Part shown: positions 44,127 to 54,333 of the stretch, piece by piece
Position numbering within the stretch: the stretch's first letter is position 1
How the letters are laid out: each line of letters opens with the position of its first letter
From: Proales similis
Lineage: Eukaryota > Rotifera > Eurotatoria > Ploima > Proalidae
Assembly: GCA_019059635.1 (NCBI GenBank)
Contig: JAGVRJ010000009.1
Location: forward strand, 1,273,001-1,337,000
Reading direction: 5' to 3'
Length of the DNA stretch: 64,000 bases
Translations under genes and position numbers: made by a program
Notes under the pieces: generated by a model
Seen by the model: the letters and a program-made list of their open reading frames with translations, nothing else
Told to the model about the DNA's origin: nothing
The model's database searches: none

Positions 44127-44505
44127 GCCTATATTTGAATTTTTCTCTCTTTTAGATTATCAACTTAGGCCCAGGCGACTTGTAGTACGGTGATAAAGCA
44201 AAAATAAATAAATTTAGATTTTGCCTCAGATTTCTTATTTACATGGTCGGTTACATTTTAGACGTTGGCTGTGTGTGTGCGTGCGTGCGAACAGCGCACG
44301 GACAGCATAAGACAATAATTGGGCAATTGTCGTCGACGCCGCTTATGTAAGAGAGTGGACGAGAGCGTAGATGGACGTGAATGAGATTTACGCGCGCGCG
44401 AAAAGTTAAAAAAACTTGAGACAAGCAAAACGGACGCATCGACGAGTAGTGAGCGACGGTTTCTAATTTTAAGCTCAGATTGCCCCACTCGCAACACACA
44501 AGAGA
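44127..44505. other. Intergenic between reductase and KIF20
   Basis: 3' UTR of the reductase (AATAAA at 44203-44208) and the promoter of the kinesin gene. A GT/GC-alternating run (44268-44292) and a CG run (44391-44400) lie here. No gene seen. Confidence 0.55.
44203..44208 (+). terminator. AATAAA of glutathione reductase
   Basis: 77 nt past the stop, followed by a second overlapping AATAAA. Confidence 0.7.
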
Positions 44506-47500
44506 ATGGAGAGTTCTTATTTCATGTTTACGAGCGAGACGGTGCGCTACACGGGCGGCGAGCAGCGCGACGAGGCCATGGAGACCGAAGAGATTCAGAC
44601 GGGCGATGAGCTGGTGGACGCCACGACTGCCATCGATCAGACAATCGACGAGGAGGCAAACCTGGAAGAGTACAAAAAGCTGAAGAAGAATCTCAACTAC
44701 GAAGAGGAGTTTTGTGCCATTAACCACTCGGAGCCCATTCACATATTCCTTCGTCTGAAGCCGACCAGCGATCAGGACCTTGGCTGCTTCCGACTCAACT
44801 CGGACCAGAGTCTGTCAGTGAGGCCGCCGAGCGGCTCGGTCTATGCGCAGAACAAGCAGGCGGCGAGCAATGTGGCTCGAACGCAGTACCAGTTCTCGTA
44901 CATATTCCGACCTGACGTGTCGCAGCACGACTTGTTCATGGCCACCCTGCACCCTTGTTTTGAGAAGTTTTTCAACGGCGACAACTTGCTCATATTCAGC
45001 TACGGCATGACCAACTCGGGCAAGACGTACACAATGCAGGGCACCAACTCCAATCCGGGCCTCATACCGCGCACACTTGACTTTCTGTTCAACACGCTCG
45101 GCTCTAGTCTCGAGACGCAGAACCTGATCTATCAGTTCAAGCCGGACAAGTTCAACGAAATCTGCTCGCTGAACGACGCCGAAATGAACGAGGAAATAGG
45201 TCTGAAGCGTCAGCTGCTACGAATGTCCAATTTCAAAGACCTCGAGCGGTCCGACTCGTTCGATTCAATAAACAAACTCAGCGACCTGACCAACACGACT
45301 GGCGGCATGAATAAAAAGTTCGGCTCTTCGATGGACAACTTGAGCACGTGCACAAACGAGGGCAGCAACGAGCCGCCACTCAACATACCTTCGAATAAGA
45401 AGTACGCGATTTGGATCAGTTTCTACGAGATCTACAACGAGAACGTCTACGATCTGCTTGTGCTGCCCAATCGAGCCGGAGTGGGCAAAACGCCGAGCAA
45501 GACTTGGAACGCAGCCGATCGAAGCCGCACTCCGCTCAAAATCAGAGAGGACGCCAATCATGTGCCGTATGTGGAAGGCCTCGCCTATGTGCCAGTGAGC
45601 AACACGCTCGAGGCGATCAAGATTCTCAAGTACGGCGAGAGGAACTTGCAAAAGGCGTCAAACTCCATAAACGCGAGCTCGTCGCGTAGTCACGCTGTGT
45701 TCTGCCTCAAAGTGGTCGTGTTCGACCGGTCTCAGTTTCTGGGCGAAGACAAACGCTCCAAACGAGCGACAGTGAGCATAAACCAGCTCTGCTTTTGCGA
45801 TCTGGCCGGCATGGAGAGAGCGTCCAAGACACAGGCGACCGGCAAAGCGCAAAAAGAGGCCTCCAACATCAACTCGTCTCTGTTCTCACTTTCGTTTTTA
45901 ATGAGCGCTCTCATGCGCAATCAGAAGGGCTCGAGCTCGGATGCGTCGAGCGGCAAGACTGCGTTCAGAAACAGCAAACTCACTCGTCTATTGCAAGCTT
46001 ACCTTGAGGGCAGAGGAATGATAAAAATGATCGTCAACTTGAACCCGTCGCCGGCCTGCTTTGACGAGAGTCTCAATGTGCTCAAGTTCTCTTCGATCGC
46101 CAACAAAATACAAATCGGCACCGGCGAAGAGTACAAGATTCAGTACAAGATTGAGGATGGCGAAGACAACAACAAGACCGTCGCCTGGCAGACCGGATGT
46201 GTCGAAGAGTCAGACGAGTCAGAGGAGGACGATGGCGAAGAGGAGAGCGAAGAAGACGACGACGACGAGGAAGAAGAGGCGACTGAAAGCGAAGAGGAGG
46301 AGGAGGAGACCGAAGAAGAAAGCGAGCAGACCGGCATGTCGCAAGAATGCAGCCAAGAAGTGGACGAAAGCGAAACAGAAGGAAGCACTCTTACGGTGTC
46401 GGGCAGCAGCGAGAGCGAGGAAGAGAGCGGCGAAGAAAGCGAAGAGGCCAGTGAGAACAGCGGCGACGACGATGACGACAACGACGACGAAGAGGAAGAT
46501 TCAAGCGTGGACGAGCTGAGCACGAGTGAAGAAGAAGAAGAGGACCAGGAAGAGGAGGAATCGGTCGACGGTGACGAGACCATGCCCGATACGAATCGGC
46601 CAAATAAATCGGTCGAGCTTGAAGAGATGACTCGCTGGTCAAATATGGACAAAGCGCAGCTAATCGAATGCTTGAGCGAATTCAAGCGGCAGAGAAAAGA
46701 GCTGAAAGAGCAAAAGCTGGCCGACGAGTTTGAGCTGAGACGCTCGCTGGTGGAGAAATGGTCAAAGCGAGTCGAAGAGGTCGAAGAGTACCATCGAGAG
46801 CGGCACGAGCAAATTCAAAAGCAATACGAAGAGCAGACTGCCAAGCGAATGGAGCTGCTAGAGCGTCTGTTGAAGGCAAACGCTCAAAAAGAGCTTGACG
46901 AGCTCCAGTCGAGGCTGGAGTCAGAAAAGCGAAGCGAAACACAAGCGCTTCAAAGACGCCTGGAAGAGAGCCAGGCCGAAGTTGAGCGTCTCTTTTCGCG
47001 ACTCGACGAGCTGAGCAGCAACGCTCGCCGGGCTAGCCAGAGCGCGTACGGCGCTCAGTTAAAGCTAAACGAGTCAAGCCTGAACGGAGACGAGCAGGCC
47101 AAGCCTCTGAATCGATCGGTTGGCCTCGAAGTGACTCTGAATCAAAACGAAGTGGAAGCGCTGCGCTATGAGATCGAGTGCAAAGCGACAGAGTGCGACG
47201 CGCTCGAAGAGAAATTGTTTATAAAAACAAATCAAGCCGAAGAGATGAGCCGAAAATTGAACGAGCTGAGCAAACTAAAAGAAGCGGCTGAGAACGAATG
47301 CGACGAGATGAAAAAGCAGCTGCGCATGAACGAGATGAAACTGCACGAAGCGGTCGATCATCAAAATCAATTGATTCAAAGTGTGAAGCAAGCGAACGAG
47401 CAGAGCGACATGCAAAAGCTCAAAGTGCGTCAGCTAGAAGCCAAACTGAACACTCTGCAAGAGCAGTACAATGAGCTCAAGGCGATTCAGGAAGAGCGCA

Positions 47501-48630
47501 AAGAGATGGAAGACAAGATGGCGGCCGAAATGGACAACCAAGAAGCGGAGAGAGCGACCATGCGCTCTGAGAACGAGAAAATGAGCAGCGAACTCGTCGA
47601 GCTAAGAAAAGTCAGAGACACACTCGAGAGCAGTGTGGCCGATCTAAATCGACAATTGATGCGCATCAGAGCCGAGAACGAAGATCTCAAGAACGAGCTT
47701 CAATATCAAAAGAACCAGCTCGAGAAGATATTTGTCGAGGTCGACAAGCAGCGCGAGCGAAACCAGGAGCTCGCCAAACAGCTCCAGGCGCAGCAGAGCA
47801 TCATCAAAGAAAACCACCAGGACGAGCCGATGGAGACGCAAGAGGAGCCGGAGGCCGACGAATCGTCACAGGCGTCGTCTGCGCCCAAAGTCAAAAAGGC
47901 CACTCGCAAATCGTCTCGTTCTAAATCGAACTTGTCCACCGACAGCACCAGCACAGCTCCGTCCAAAAAGTCCAGAGCAGGCAGCAAGAGCAAGAAGAGC
48001 AACGCGGCCGACGTAAGTGCTTTTAGTCGAGAGCTTTCTCTGTCCTGAAGCTTGACGAGCGAAAATTGCAGGAAAAACTCGACACACTGAGCGAGCTGCC
48101 CGCAAACACGCGGCGAACAGAGCCAGAAGAGTCGATGAGCAGCGCGAACGAGAGCGTCTCGAGCACGACAACCAAGTCAAAGCGAAGCGAGACGGCCAAA
48201 GTAGCACGAAACAAAAGCACCATGGACCGTCTGAGCGAGATAATCGCCCGATCGCCCATAATCAGCCAGCTAAGAAGTGATCATCTTGTTTTTTCTTTAA
48301 TTAACTCCAATTCTTTTCTCTTTATTTGTTTGCCGTTGTTCATGGCCCGTTTGGCCTCGTCTAAACTAAAACCACTGGTTAAAAAGGCCGACCCACGCGA
48401 CACAGCAAACTGAAGGCGACCGCGTCCAACGCGTCTGATTCGAAATCCTCGCACGCGAACAAGTCGACCAACTTGCTCGAGTCGATGAATCAAGTAGAGG
48501 TGAGCGAACGCACTGTGCCTCGTTTCTTTCCGCCCAATTCTAATCAATGATGAAACAGGACGAGGAAAACACAGCCCCAGAAGAGACTGGCAAACGAACC
48601 AGAAAGAGACGAGCGGCCGCCAAGAAATGA
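44506..48630 (+). CDS. KIF20: Kinesin-6 family motor, KIF20-like
   Basis: A plus-end motor expected to act in late mitosis and cytokinesis. The P-loop is GMTNSGKT (167-174), switch I NASSSRSH (389-396) and switch II DLAGMER (432-438), where the family usually has DLAGSER. As in KIF20A, a long insert (about 195-300) splits the motor domain before the segment WISFYEIYNENVYDLL. The start region YGMTNSGKTYTMQGT with GLIPRTLDFLFN also resembles KIF20A (YGVTNSGKTHTIQGT; GILPRSLALIFN). After the motor come an extremely acidic tract (about 568-705) and a long coiled coil (about 720-1110). Three short introns follow 48012; the spliced tail is basic and ends EETGKRTRKRRAAAKK, stop 48628-48630. It totals about 1,290 residues. 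KIF20A/KIF20B identity is not settled. Confidence 0.85.
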
Positions 48631-48836
48631 AACTTCCAGACGAATATCGAGCCTTCCTTTCCCTAAGTGGTCGCCTCAATTCTAAACAATTTCCTTTTTT
48701 ATCCTACAACCTAAGCTCTTCTTTCTCTTTTTTTTTTATCGCATCCCTATAAATGATGATCACAAAGCAATTGAGCAAATTGGACAACCATGAATCATGT
48801 ATATTTAGACTCGCTTGAGTCAGCAATCAAACTTTG

Positions 48837-48850
48837 AATAAATAAATAAA
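48837..48850 (+). terminator. Repeated AATAAA of KIF20
   Basis: AATAAATAAATAAA about 207 nt past the KIF20 stop and 42 nt before the end of the actin gene. Confidence 0.65.
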
Positions 48851-48891
48851 GAATTTTGCTAAAAACCATTTTGGATTATTAACATAAAGAG

Positions 48892-50087
48892 TTAAAAGCA
48901 TTTTCTGTGCACAATCTGCGGGCCGCATTCCTCGTACTCTTCTTTGCTGATCCACATGCTTTGAAAACTGGCCAGAGAGGCGAGTATGGAGCCGCCGATC
49001 CAAACCGAGTATTTGCGTTCTGGCGGCGCGTAAATTCTGACCTTGACCGATGCAGGCAGAATCGCCTTGGCCTCTTTCTCTAGACGCTCGACAAGACCGT
49101 TGTACAAAGATGTGCCACCAGACAAGACGATATTCTCCAGCAGCTCTTTGCGAATGTCAATGTCGCACTTGCCTACTGTGCGACACAGCATTTCATGGAT
49201 GCCGCACAGCTCGCTGCCGATGAACGAAGGCTGAAAGAGAATTTCGGGCGCTCGGAATCTCTCGTTGCCGATCGTAATCACTTGACCGTCCGGAAGCTCG
49301 TAAGACTTCTCGATCTCGGCCGATGCACTCGATTTATTTAGCTCCTCTACAAAATCAGTGGCCACGTAGCACAAACGCTCCTTTATGTTTCTGACTATCT
49401 CTCGTTCGGCTACGAATTAATCGGCCGGTCAGAATTGAAACTGAACAAATTGAACTGATCAAGAATGGACCTACCGGTGGTCGAGAATGTGTAGCCTCGT
49501 TCGCGTAGAATAAGCTGAAGATAGTCGGTTACATCACGCCCAGCGATGTCCATCCTCTCGATGGCGTGAGGAAGAGCGTAGCCCTCGTAGATGGGCACCA
49601 AATGCGAAACACCGTCGCCCGAGTCGAGCACCACTCCGGTGGTGCGGCCAGACGAGTAGAGAGACAGAACCGCCTGAATCGACACATACATTGCGGGCAC
49701 GTTGAATGTCTCAAACATAATCTGAGTCATTTTCTCCCTGTTTGCTTTCGGATTCAATGGCGCCTCGGTGAGGAGTACGGGCGCCTCCTCTGGCATGACT
49801 CGCAGCTCATTGTAAAACGTATGGTGCCAGATGAGCTCCATATCGTCCCAGTTGGTGACAACTCCGTGCTCGATCGGATACTTGAGACTCAGCACTCCGG
49901 CCCGGCTGAGTGCGTCGTCGCCCAAATAGGCGTTCTTGTTGTGCATGCCGACCATCATCGGCTGGTATTTGGCTCTGCCGATGATGGAGGGAAACACGGC
50001 TCGGGGCGCGTCCTCGCCAGCAAATCCAGCCTTGCAAGCCCCGCTTCCATTATCGATTACCACAGTCAGCTTTTCGTCGTCTGCCAT
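48892..50087 (-). CDS. Divergent actin
   Basis: A full-length, two-exon actin of about 376 residues (exon 1 49475-50087, exon 2 48892-49409). It keeps the ATP-binding [20 protein letters not shown], the methylated-His site [32 protein letters not shown] and [19 protein letters not shown], and the C-terminus HRKCF. It departs from conventional actins in the D-loop: where those read RHQGVMVGMGQK, this reads [12 protein letters not shown]. Changes also occur at [11 protein letters not shown] and in subdomain 4 ([32 protein letters not shown]). It looks like a specialised actin (for instance gonad-specific), not an actin-related protein, because nearly all core motifs and the length are those of actin. 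The TTG-led start upstream is not used. It is about three-quarters identical to conventional actin by eye. Confidence 0.9.
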
Positions 50088-50664
50088 TGCGCTCAATTTG
50101 ACAAATACCTTTAAATCCCGTCATTATACGGCTAGCTGCGCTTAAATAGCAGTTGATGGTCCTTGACTTCTCAAATGCGCCCTAGCCCGATGTCTCTCTA
50201 ATTTCCTTTTATGGAACAAATTCATGAATCAAGCCCCAGACAGTAAGCCTCCTCAACTCCATATATGGGCAGCTTGCTGTGTCAACCAAACACCAAATGT
50301 CTATTTTAAGCAATTTTTCTCTCTGCTCTTGCACAATAATAATTACCTCGGCTCATTATTCGGCCGAGTAAAGGTGCAGGTGGCCGCTTATGTTACTGTT
50401 GGACTAAGAGCACATTTGTGCATGCGACTGAATGTTTGAATCGAGTCAAATTGAAATTTGTTTAAGATTTGAACACGTTTATTCAACAAGGATCTAAATT
50501 CTCGAGTAAAAGCACCAGAGCACAATCGAAGCAAGACCTCAACTTGATGGCACAGAAGCGCAAAAGCCCCACACACAACTTCAACTGTGTAAAAGCAGAA
50601 ACGAAACAGATTTGACCGGCAGCTGGCCTGTCCTAGCAGAAGCTAAGTTACTCGGATGCTCGCT
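50088..50664. other. Intergenic: actin promoter and GPCR 3' flank
   Basis: No gene seen in 577 bp. TTTATT at 50478-50483 (AATAAA on the minus strand) may end the receptor transcript. CCATATATGG at 50261-50270 has the form of a CArG box (CC(A/T)6GG), about 175 bp before the actin start; such SRF sites are common in actin promoters. Confidence 0.5.
50261..50270. promoter_or_regulatory. Candidate CArG/SRF box upstream of actin
   Basis: The palindrome CCATATATGG is a perfect CC(A/T)6GG site. It lies about 174 bp upstream of the actin ATG. SRF binding to such sites drives actin genes in many animals. The function here is inferred from sequence and place alone. Confidence 0.5.
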
Positions 50665-51714
50665 CTAGCATTTCAATTTGCCGAGCACTTCTTTGATGAA
50701 ACCCTTGAAATTCTTGTCGTACATCCAGAATATGAACAAATTCAAAGAGTAGGACGCGAGAATAATCAAGGTTGAAATGCTGTTGAAATAGCTTCGCACT
50801 GCAATGAGCTCGGGGCCAGACAGGAAATAGAACATTATTTGAACGGCGTGAGGGGTTCGGCCCAGCACAAGGATGAGACTATTGACAAGGACCATGTTGG
50901 TGACGCGACGCTCAGCCTTTTCCGAGGCGCTCTTGGACGCGGCAGCCTCTGTCTTGCCCGCGTTGTCCGTGTTGGTCGACGTTGCCTCTGATTTCGCTCC
51001 GGCCAGAGCCTTTTTCTTGCTCATGTGCCTCTTTGTTTCGATTACTAGCAATGTGTTTATGAACACAAACACGATCCACAAAAGTATGTCACGAGTGCCG
51101 AACGCAATCACTCTTACGATGAACACCTCTGCCGAATTGCCAAAGTCGGTGTAGAGCAGAGAGAATCCAAGCGGATGAGGGCTAACCGTGTAAGCGAATA
51201 GCACAAACCCAAACAGAATGGCGCTGACGATGAAAAATATGATCATGAGCAGAATGGGCGGAATTTGCGTGCATGAGCACTTGAATCGACGTCCAATCAG
51301 AACATAGCGATCCCAGGAGACGGCAATGTTGCAGCAAAGTGCGCACATTGAAAATGTGTTGTGCAGCCAGGGCCTGAAGTAGAGCCTATAGACGGCCACT
51401 GAATAAGACCAGCGGACTTCGGTGCGGATCGAAGGCAGGCCCATCATGATGCCCAGAGCGGCCGCGTAAAAGAACGAGGCGGCGCCCATCATCACGTACA
51501 TGTTGTTCTTGCGAAAGCGCGGCGTCAAGAACACGGCCAGGCAAATGAGGTTGCAGACAAAGCCGAAAATAGAGATTCCCGGATGAAAGTAAAGAAACAT
51601 GAGATCCTCGAAATTGCGCCAAGTGAACGCTTGACTGGCCACTGGACTGCTGGCAGTTGTCGTAGTCTGGTTAGACCAGGACATGTTGGATGCGTTTGAT
51701 TCAGTTGAATTCAT
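50665..51714 (-). CDS. Orphan rhodopsin-like 7TM receptor
   Basis: A single-exon receptor of 349 residues. The N-terminus has several N-glycosylation sites (NST, NAS, NMS, NQT) and no signal peptide. Seven hydrophobic segments follow, at about 40-62, 74-95, 112-135, 152-175, 197-225, 275-297 and 310-332. TM3 ends WDRYVLI (the DRY motif). TM7 has SYSLNLFIFWMYD where NPxxY is normal, so the Pro is missing. The third intracellular loop (about 228-270) is long, basic and Ala/Lys/Glu-rich with a Lys-Lys-Lys. The pattern resembles invertebrate peptide (FMRFamide-type) receptors, but the ligand cannot be told. It is transcribed towards the actin gene. Confidence 0.8.
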   Translation of the reverse strand: MNSTESNASNMSWSNQTTTTASSPVASQAFTWRNFEDLMFLYFHPGISIFGFVCNLICLAVFLTPRFRKNNMYVMMGAASFFYAAALGIMMGLPSIRTEVRWSYSVAVYRLYFRPWLHNTFSMCALCCNIAVSWDRYVLIGRRFKCSCTQIPPILLMIIFFIVSAILFGFVLFAYTVSPHPLGFSLLYTDFGNSAEVFIVRVIAFGTRDILLWIVFVFINTLLVIETKRHMSKKKALAGAKSEATSTNTDNAGKTEAAASKSASEKAERRVTNMVLVNSLILVLGRTPHAVQIMFYFLSGPELIAVRSYFNSISTLIILASYSLNLFIFWMYDKNFKGFIKEVLGKLKC

Positions 51715-52048
51715 TTTCGACTCTCAGATTTCTTCTTTTTTTTTTCTTGACAAATTTGAACAAATTTTACGACGATCAGACGAAATGGAAAATATTGCTC
51801 TGCTAGACTCAAAATTTAAATTCATTTCGATCGGAAATTAGATGACTTATTCTTATTTTCATGGTGGTTGTTTGCCTGATTTCGACCGCCATCGATCTGG
51901 TTTCAACAAACGCGCCCAACAATATCCTGCCCGTGTGCAATTTCCCTCTGAAAATCGTGCGCTCTTTTTCCACTCATTTGGTTGTTGTTTTATTAAACAA
52001 AAACAATTCAAAACTCGTTGAACCAGTTCCTAGTTCTCTCTCGCTTGT
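51715..52048. other. Intergenic: GPCR promoter, SLC33A1 copy A 3' flank
   Basis: 334 bp without a gene. TTTATT at 51989-51994 is a minus-strand AATAAA about 55 bp past the stop of transporter copy A. Confidence 0.55.
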
Positions 52049-54034
52049 TCAACTCGACTCGCTTGAACTCTTTCTCCTCGTCCAGTGGTGTTTGGGCAAC
52101 AATTGCAATCTGATGAGTACAGGCTTGAACAACAATAGCCAGATGACGCCGATTGCAATTGAACCGAACGAAATGCAATAGAATGCGTCAAGAACAACGG
52201 TGCATGCCCAGCCTTCTTTCGAACAAGTCTGCAGTCGCCGAAGAGAAATTGACAATCGTCATGAAATTGACGTAAATTTGCGATTAAATTCCGATTGCCG
52301 AAATGCGTAGACAGTTCTTAAGAAACCTCAATTTCCGATTCGCTCGAGCAAGTGTTGGATCCAAGTACGGCCGACAGGTGGCTGGCAGACGACTTTTCGG
52401 AGCGGCATTGTTTCAGTGTGAAAATATGCGTGAGGAAGAGCGCTCCGGTGTTGGGCCAGCTGTGGCCTTGTTGATTAGAAAAAGGGCAGCATTAAGCGCA
52501 AATGATGAGTGTTTGCATGGTTCAGGACACCAACCGATGTTTGAGATTGTGTTGAGCAGGGTCATGTAGCTGCCTCCGATGCTCTTGTCACTGATCTCGG
52601 TGAAGAACGCTGTTTTGGAGACCTCCATTGCTGCAGTGACTGCGAAGAAAATCAGCTTAATTAGCATCAGGAGAGTGAAGTAGCTCCACGGATAGCCGTA
52701 ATCTGGACTCTTAAAACTGGGCGTAATGAAGATCCAGAGAGTGACGAATGCGGTGAGAAATATTCGAAACGGATAGTTGCGAATGAACAAATCGAGCGGT
52801 CGCTTCATGTCTATTTTATCGGCCATCAGAATGGGCACCAGAATTCGAGCAATTTGAATGGGAATGTTGAGAAGGCCGAGCTTTTCCTTTGTTACTCCAT
52901 ACTCGATAAGCTTTAGATTCCAGACGATGTGAGCGGCAAAGGCAAGCTGGCGCAAATTGCTTAGCGACTAGACCGAAGCAAAAATTAGGACACCACTCAC
53001 CTGGTAAGTGAATATAACAAAGAGCAGCTGGCGCATGTGAGGCATTTTGACCAGTGAGACTACGTTTCTTATTGTGCTGTGAATGTCGAGCGTTTGGCTG
53101 CTTGCTTCCAAAGGCTCGACTTCCCTCTTCAGCACAAATATCAGCGTGGTGAATATGATGAACAGCCAGCCGAAGAAGGTGAGAAAGCCTGCGGACGAAT
53201 ATTTCGAAAGAGATCAAGGCCAGTTGACTGAGGCGAGAGTTACTTTCGATTCGCATGATCCCTAAAGTCTGAGGCTCCAGGCCGATCAACGGGCGAATGT
53301 ATTGGTTGCAAAAGTCGGCCGATTGAAGGATTAGAAAGAGCGAATTGCCGACCAGCGAGCCCATTGCTGAGCCGGCATTGTTGCATATCGATGCCCAGTT
53401 CATCAAGTGGCTTGAAAATCGAGATTAGTCCGCTTGGTCACGAGCCGATCTGAAGAATAGAACACTCACGGATCGAGTATGGTCAGGCCCCAGCCATCGA
53501 CCGCAATGTCTTGGGTGGCACTCAGAAAAGTGAAAACAAAGAATATAAAGGTCAATGTTGGAATGGCTACAAAAATCCGATTGACCAATTTGAGCATTGG
53601 ATTTGCGATTGGTTTTGGCACTCACCTTGAGAGATTGGACGAGTCTGATTAGTGAAGACATCACCAACGTAGTCGGCGATTAAGAGCATAAAAAGACCGA
53701 TCAAGTATTGGGCGGGTACGAGCCAGCTTTTGCGACGGCCGATCCTCTTCACATAAACGGAGTCGACCAGCGGCGCCCATAAAAGCTTTAGGGAAAAGGG
53801 CCAGGCGACCACGCTGAATGCGGCCTGTTTTCGGTAAGAAACGCCACGTTCGCCGAGCAGAAATGGAATGCTATGAGCGACACCGAGCGGAATGCCTTGC
53901 AAAAAGTAGAGAAAGAACAAAAACACGACATTCAGGTGCTTCTTGCTGAGCCAGTGGGACTTGGAATGAACTGCAACGGTGAACTTGGACAAGTGAGGAA
54001 ACCTGTTGTCCAGTACTGGCTCGATTTTTATCAT
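52049..54034 (-). CDS. Acetyl-CoA transporter SLC33A1-like, copy A
   Basis: SLC33A1 (AT-1) moves acetyl-CoA from the cytosol into the ER/Golgi lumen for acetylation of proteins and gangliosides; about 12 membrane helices. Copy A reads LNVVFLFFLYFLQGIPLGVA, WPFSLKLLWAPLVDSVYVKR, IGRRKSWLVPAQYLIGLFML, QDIAVDGWGLTILDP, LKLIEYGVTKEKLGLL and SDKSIGGSYMTLLNTISNIG. The segment after the last of these splices to GHSWPNTGALFLTH and, after a 52260-52380 region intron, to TCSKEGWACTVVLDAFYCIS. All exons join in frame with no stop, so it should be functional. Introns at the TRPISQ (about 53636) and LDP (about 53470) positions are shared with some neighbours. The N-terminal cytosolic tail is short. It is the right-hand neighbour of copy B, same strand. 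Confidence 0.88.
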
Positions 54035-54218
54035 TTAGATCGATTGCAGGCGAATATTGCAAGCGAGCGCTCCTCATTTAAGCTATCAAGTCGCTTATTA
54101 TGCTCTCTTATTTCATACTTTATTTTCATCAAAAGAAATAAATTTAAGAATTCATAATTCAAACGCCCCCGACCTCCCAAAGACGACAAAAACACCAAAA
54201 ATGACTTAACCAATGACA

Positions 54219-54245
54219 ATGCAGCTGCTGCTGCTGCTGCTGCTA
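54219..54245. repeat. Short (CTG)n run
   Basis: A GCTGCTGCTG... triplet run of about eight units between transporter copies A and B, not in a coding frame. Perhaps part of a UTR or promoter. Confidence 0.85.
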
Positions 54246-54333
54246 CGGCGGGAAGGGGGGGTTCAAATGGTTGATAGCTATACTCAATCTAGCAACTTGA
54301 GAAGGATCTAAGTTTACGCTCGCTCTCTGACTG

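Noticed and set aside
46140-46685. Long minus-strand Ser-rich ORF of 181 codons
   Set aside because: It is the antisense of the acidic Glu/Asp tract of the KIF20 gene; the Ser and Leu come from GAG/GAA and GAC codons read backwards.
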